Origin: Nymphaea colorata
Taxonomy: Eukaryota; Streptophyta; Magnoliopsida; Nymphaeales; Nymphaeaceae
NCBI RefSeq assembly: GCF_008831285.2
Contig: NC_045143.1
Span: 1,771,503-1,835,502, forward strand
DNA: 64,000 nucleotides
Reading direction: 5' to 3'
Part shown: positions 63,964 to 64,000 of the stretch, piece after piece
How the letters are laid out: the number at the start of each line of letters is the position of its first letter
Position numbering within the stretch: position 1 is the stretch's first letter
Program-made: the position numbers and the translations under genes
Notes under the pieces: generated by a model
Told to the model about the DNA's origin: nothing
Databases searched by the model: none
What the model saw: only the letters and a program-made list of their open reading frames with translations

Positions 63964-64000
63964 CTGCCTAGAAGTCAGGAACCAAATGTCATAATTAACT

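Overview
This is nuclear DNA from a flowering plant. Its genes have many GT-AG introns. The recognisable proteins are plant-specific: an EIN3-binding F-box protein, phospholipase D alpha, an SPX protein, an EPF-like secreted peptide and a DUF4050-type protein. Intergenic DNA is AT-rich, with long TA, GA and CT microsatellites, poly-A tracts and degraded dispersed repeats. Gene density is low, about seven clear genes in 64 kb. The clade cannot be fixed from what is visible. Some PLD residues resemble monocot sequences as I remember them, but they could be ancestral.

Layout. 1-230 is a GC-rich, promoter-like stretch with three GTGGGACC boxes. 4485-4930 (minus) is a two-exon EPF-like cysteine-rich peptide gene. 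9574-9810 (minus) is a possible first exon of an unrecognised gene. 12079-14896 (minus) is EBF1-like, with a 25-nt first coding exon. 15.2-24.7 kb is gene-poor, with tandem repeats. 24757-27474, perhaps reaching 29275 (minus), is a DUF4050-type gene in which two introns appear to use GC donors. 33412-34958 (minus) is a two-exon, 144-residue single-pass membrane protein. 37651-42039 (minus) is a complete phospholipase D alpha in three coding exons (812 aa). 44083-47598 (minus) is a nine-exon TBC Rab-GAP (458 aa). 47.7-54.5 kb is gene-poor, with a decayed triplicate repeat. 54874-60757 (plus) is a class I SPX gene (287 aa) with an almost 4-kb intron and two P1BS boxes beside its TATA box. 62411-64000 (minus) holds pieces of one or two unrecognised genes at the right edge.

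The genes form no operon-like or clustered pathway. They act separately in ethylene signalling (EBF), phosphate homeostasis (SPX), phospholipid signalling (PLD), membrane traffic (TBC) and peptide signalling (EPFL). No virus, complete transposon, CRISPR array, rRNA or convincing tRNA was seen. Exon boundaries were set by hand from splice consensus, reading phase and family alignment from memory. For the main genes, the summed exon lengths close in frame.
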